Of a stretch of DNA of 64,000 bases, positions 63,783 through 64,000 are shown piece after piece (positions within the stretch are counted from its first letter, which is position 1; each line of letters opens with the position of its first letter). Below the pieces are notes generated by a model. The model was not told the DNA's origin. It saw only the letters and a list, made by a program, of their open reading frames with translations, and did not search any database. This stretch comes from Thiorhodovibrio winogradskyi. Lineage in GTDB: Bacteria > Pseudomonadota > Gammaproteobacteria > Chromatiales > Chromatiaceae. The stretch is from NCBI RefSeq assembly GCF_036208045.1, contig NZ_CP121472.1:4475531-4539530 (forward strand), in the 5' to 3' direction. The position numbers were made by a program, and so were the translations under genes.

Positions 63783-64000
63783 CGATGCTCCTAAATGAGA
63801 TCTGAACGAGCCGAAGGTGATATGAATAAAGGTCAAAAGATGGGCGAAAAAACGCAACACAGGGCAACTGCCAACGGCGAATGAAGGCCTCGCTTCCATG
63901 CGGCAGGACGACCACTAGCTGGAAGTTTAACGGCTCAACCGCCTGCCGTCACGGCCGGGGATGGCCGCACCGCTCCGGCAGCGCCATCCCGGTCGCTGCC

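Overview
The window reads as chromosomal DNA of a gammaproteobacterium, most likely a purple sulfur bacterium or a close relative (Chromatiaceae type). The reasons are a complete soeABC-type sulfite dehydrogenase cluster, the gammaproteobacterial mnmA-hflD-purB neighbourhood, a Uup-type ABC-F protein, and many Rpn-type nuclease and toxin-antitoxin genes. This placement rests on gene content only. No rRNA or tRNA gene was seen.

Layout. 1-5.9 kb: end of a GGDEF diguanylate cyclase, then soeABC on the minus strand. 5.9-10.7 kb (minus): a small acidic protein, a homoserine acyltransferase with a partner P-loop ATPase, and uup. 10.9-15.5 kb (plus): an FNR-like regulator, a SLAC1/TDT-family membrane protein, a small conserved protein, a NifX-like protein and a large putative alpha/alpha-barrel protein. 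15.5-20.5 kb is accessory DNA: an rpn remnant, hicBA, three tandem near-identical rpn genes in ~1.3 kb units, and a 174-bp MITE whose empty site is preserved in the sister units.

20.5-43.4 kb is the most unusual part. After a plus-strand PEP-CTERM-like protein and an IS3-family element, a long minus-strand block holds, in order of transcription: a TolC/NodT-type outer-membrane factor fused to a SPOR-like domain; a regulator with an N-terminal LuxR helix-turn-helix and an AAA/STAND-like ATPase; a 1301-residue exporter made of two fused ABC half-transporters; a HlyD adaptor; a DUF4143 ATPase with a duplicated palindromic operator; a 1921-residue protein containing about 700 Asp-Thr dipeptides; a PEP-CTERM-like protein; a GT41 (OGT-type) glycosyltransferase; and a methyltransferase truncated by the IS element. 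I propose that this is a type I secretion and O-glycosylation locus for a giant Asp-Thr-repeat exoprotein. That is inference from co-location and family knowledge.

43.6-64 kb is mainly housekeeping: serS, a DUF190 protein, trmB, thiG, a Uma2-family protein, tsaD, an agmatine-deiminase-like gene, mnmA, hflD, acnA, a RelB/RelE-like pair, purB, two OmpA-like proteins, an EamA transporter, a GNAT fusion protein, treZ and a lipoprotein. Short hexa- and heptanucleotide tandem repeats recur in several gaps.
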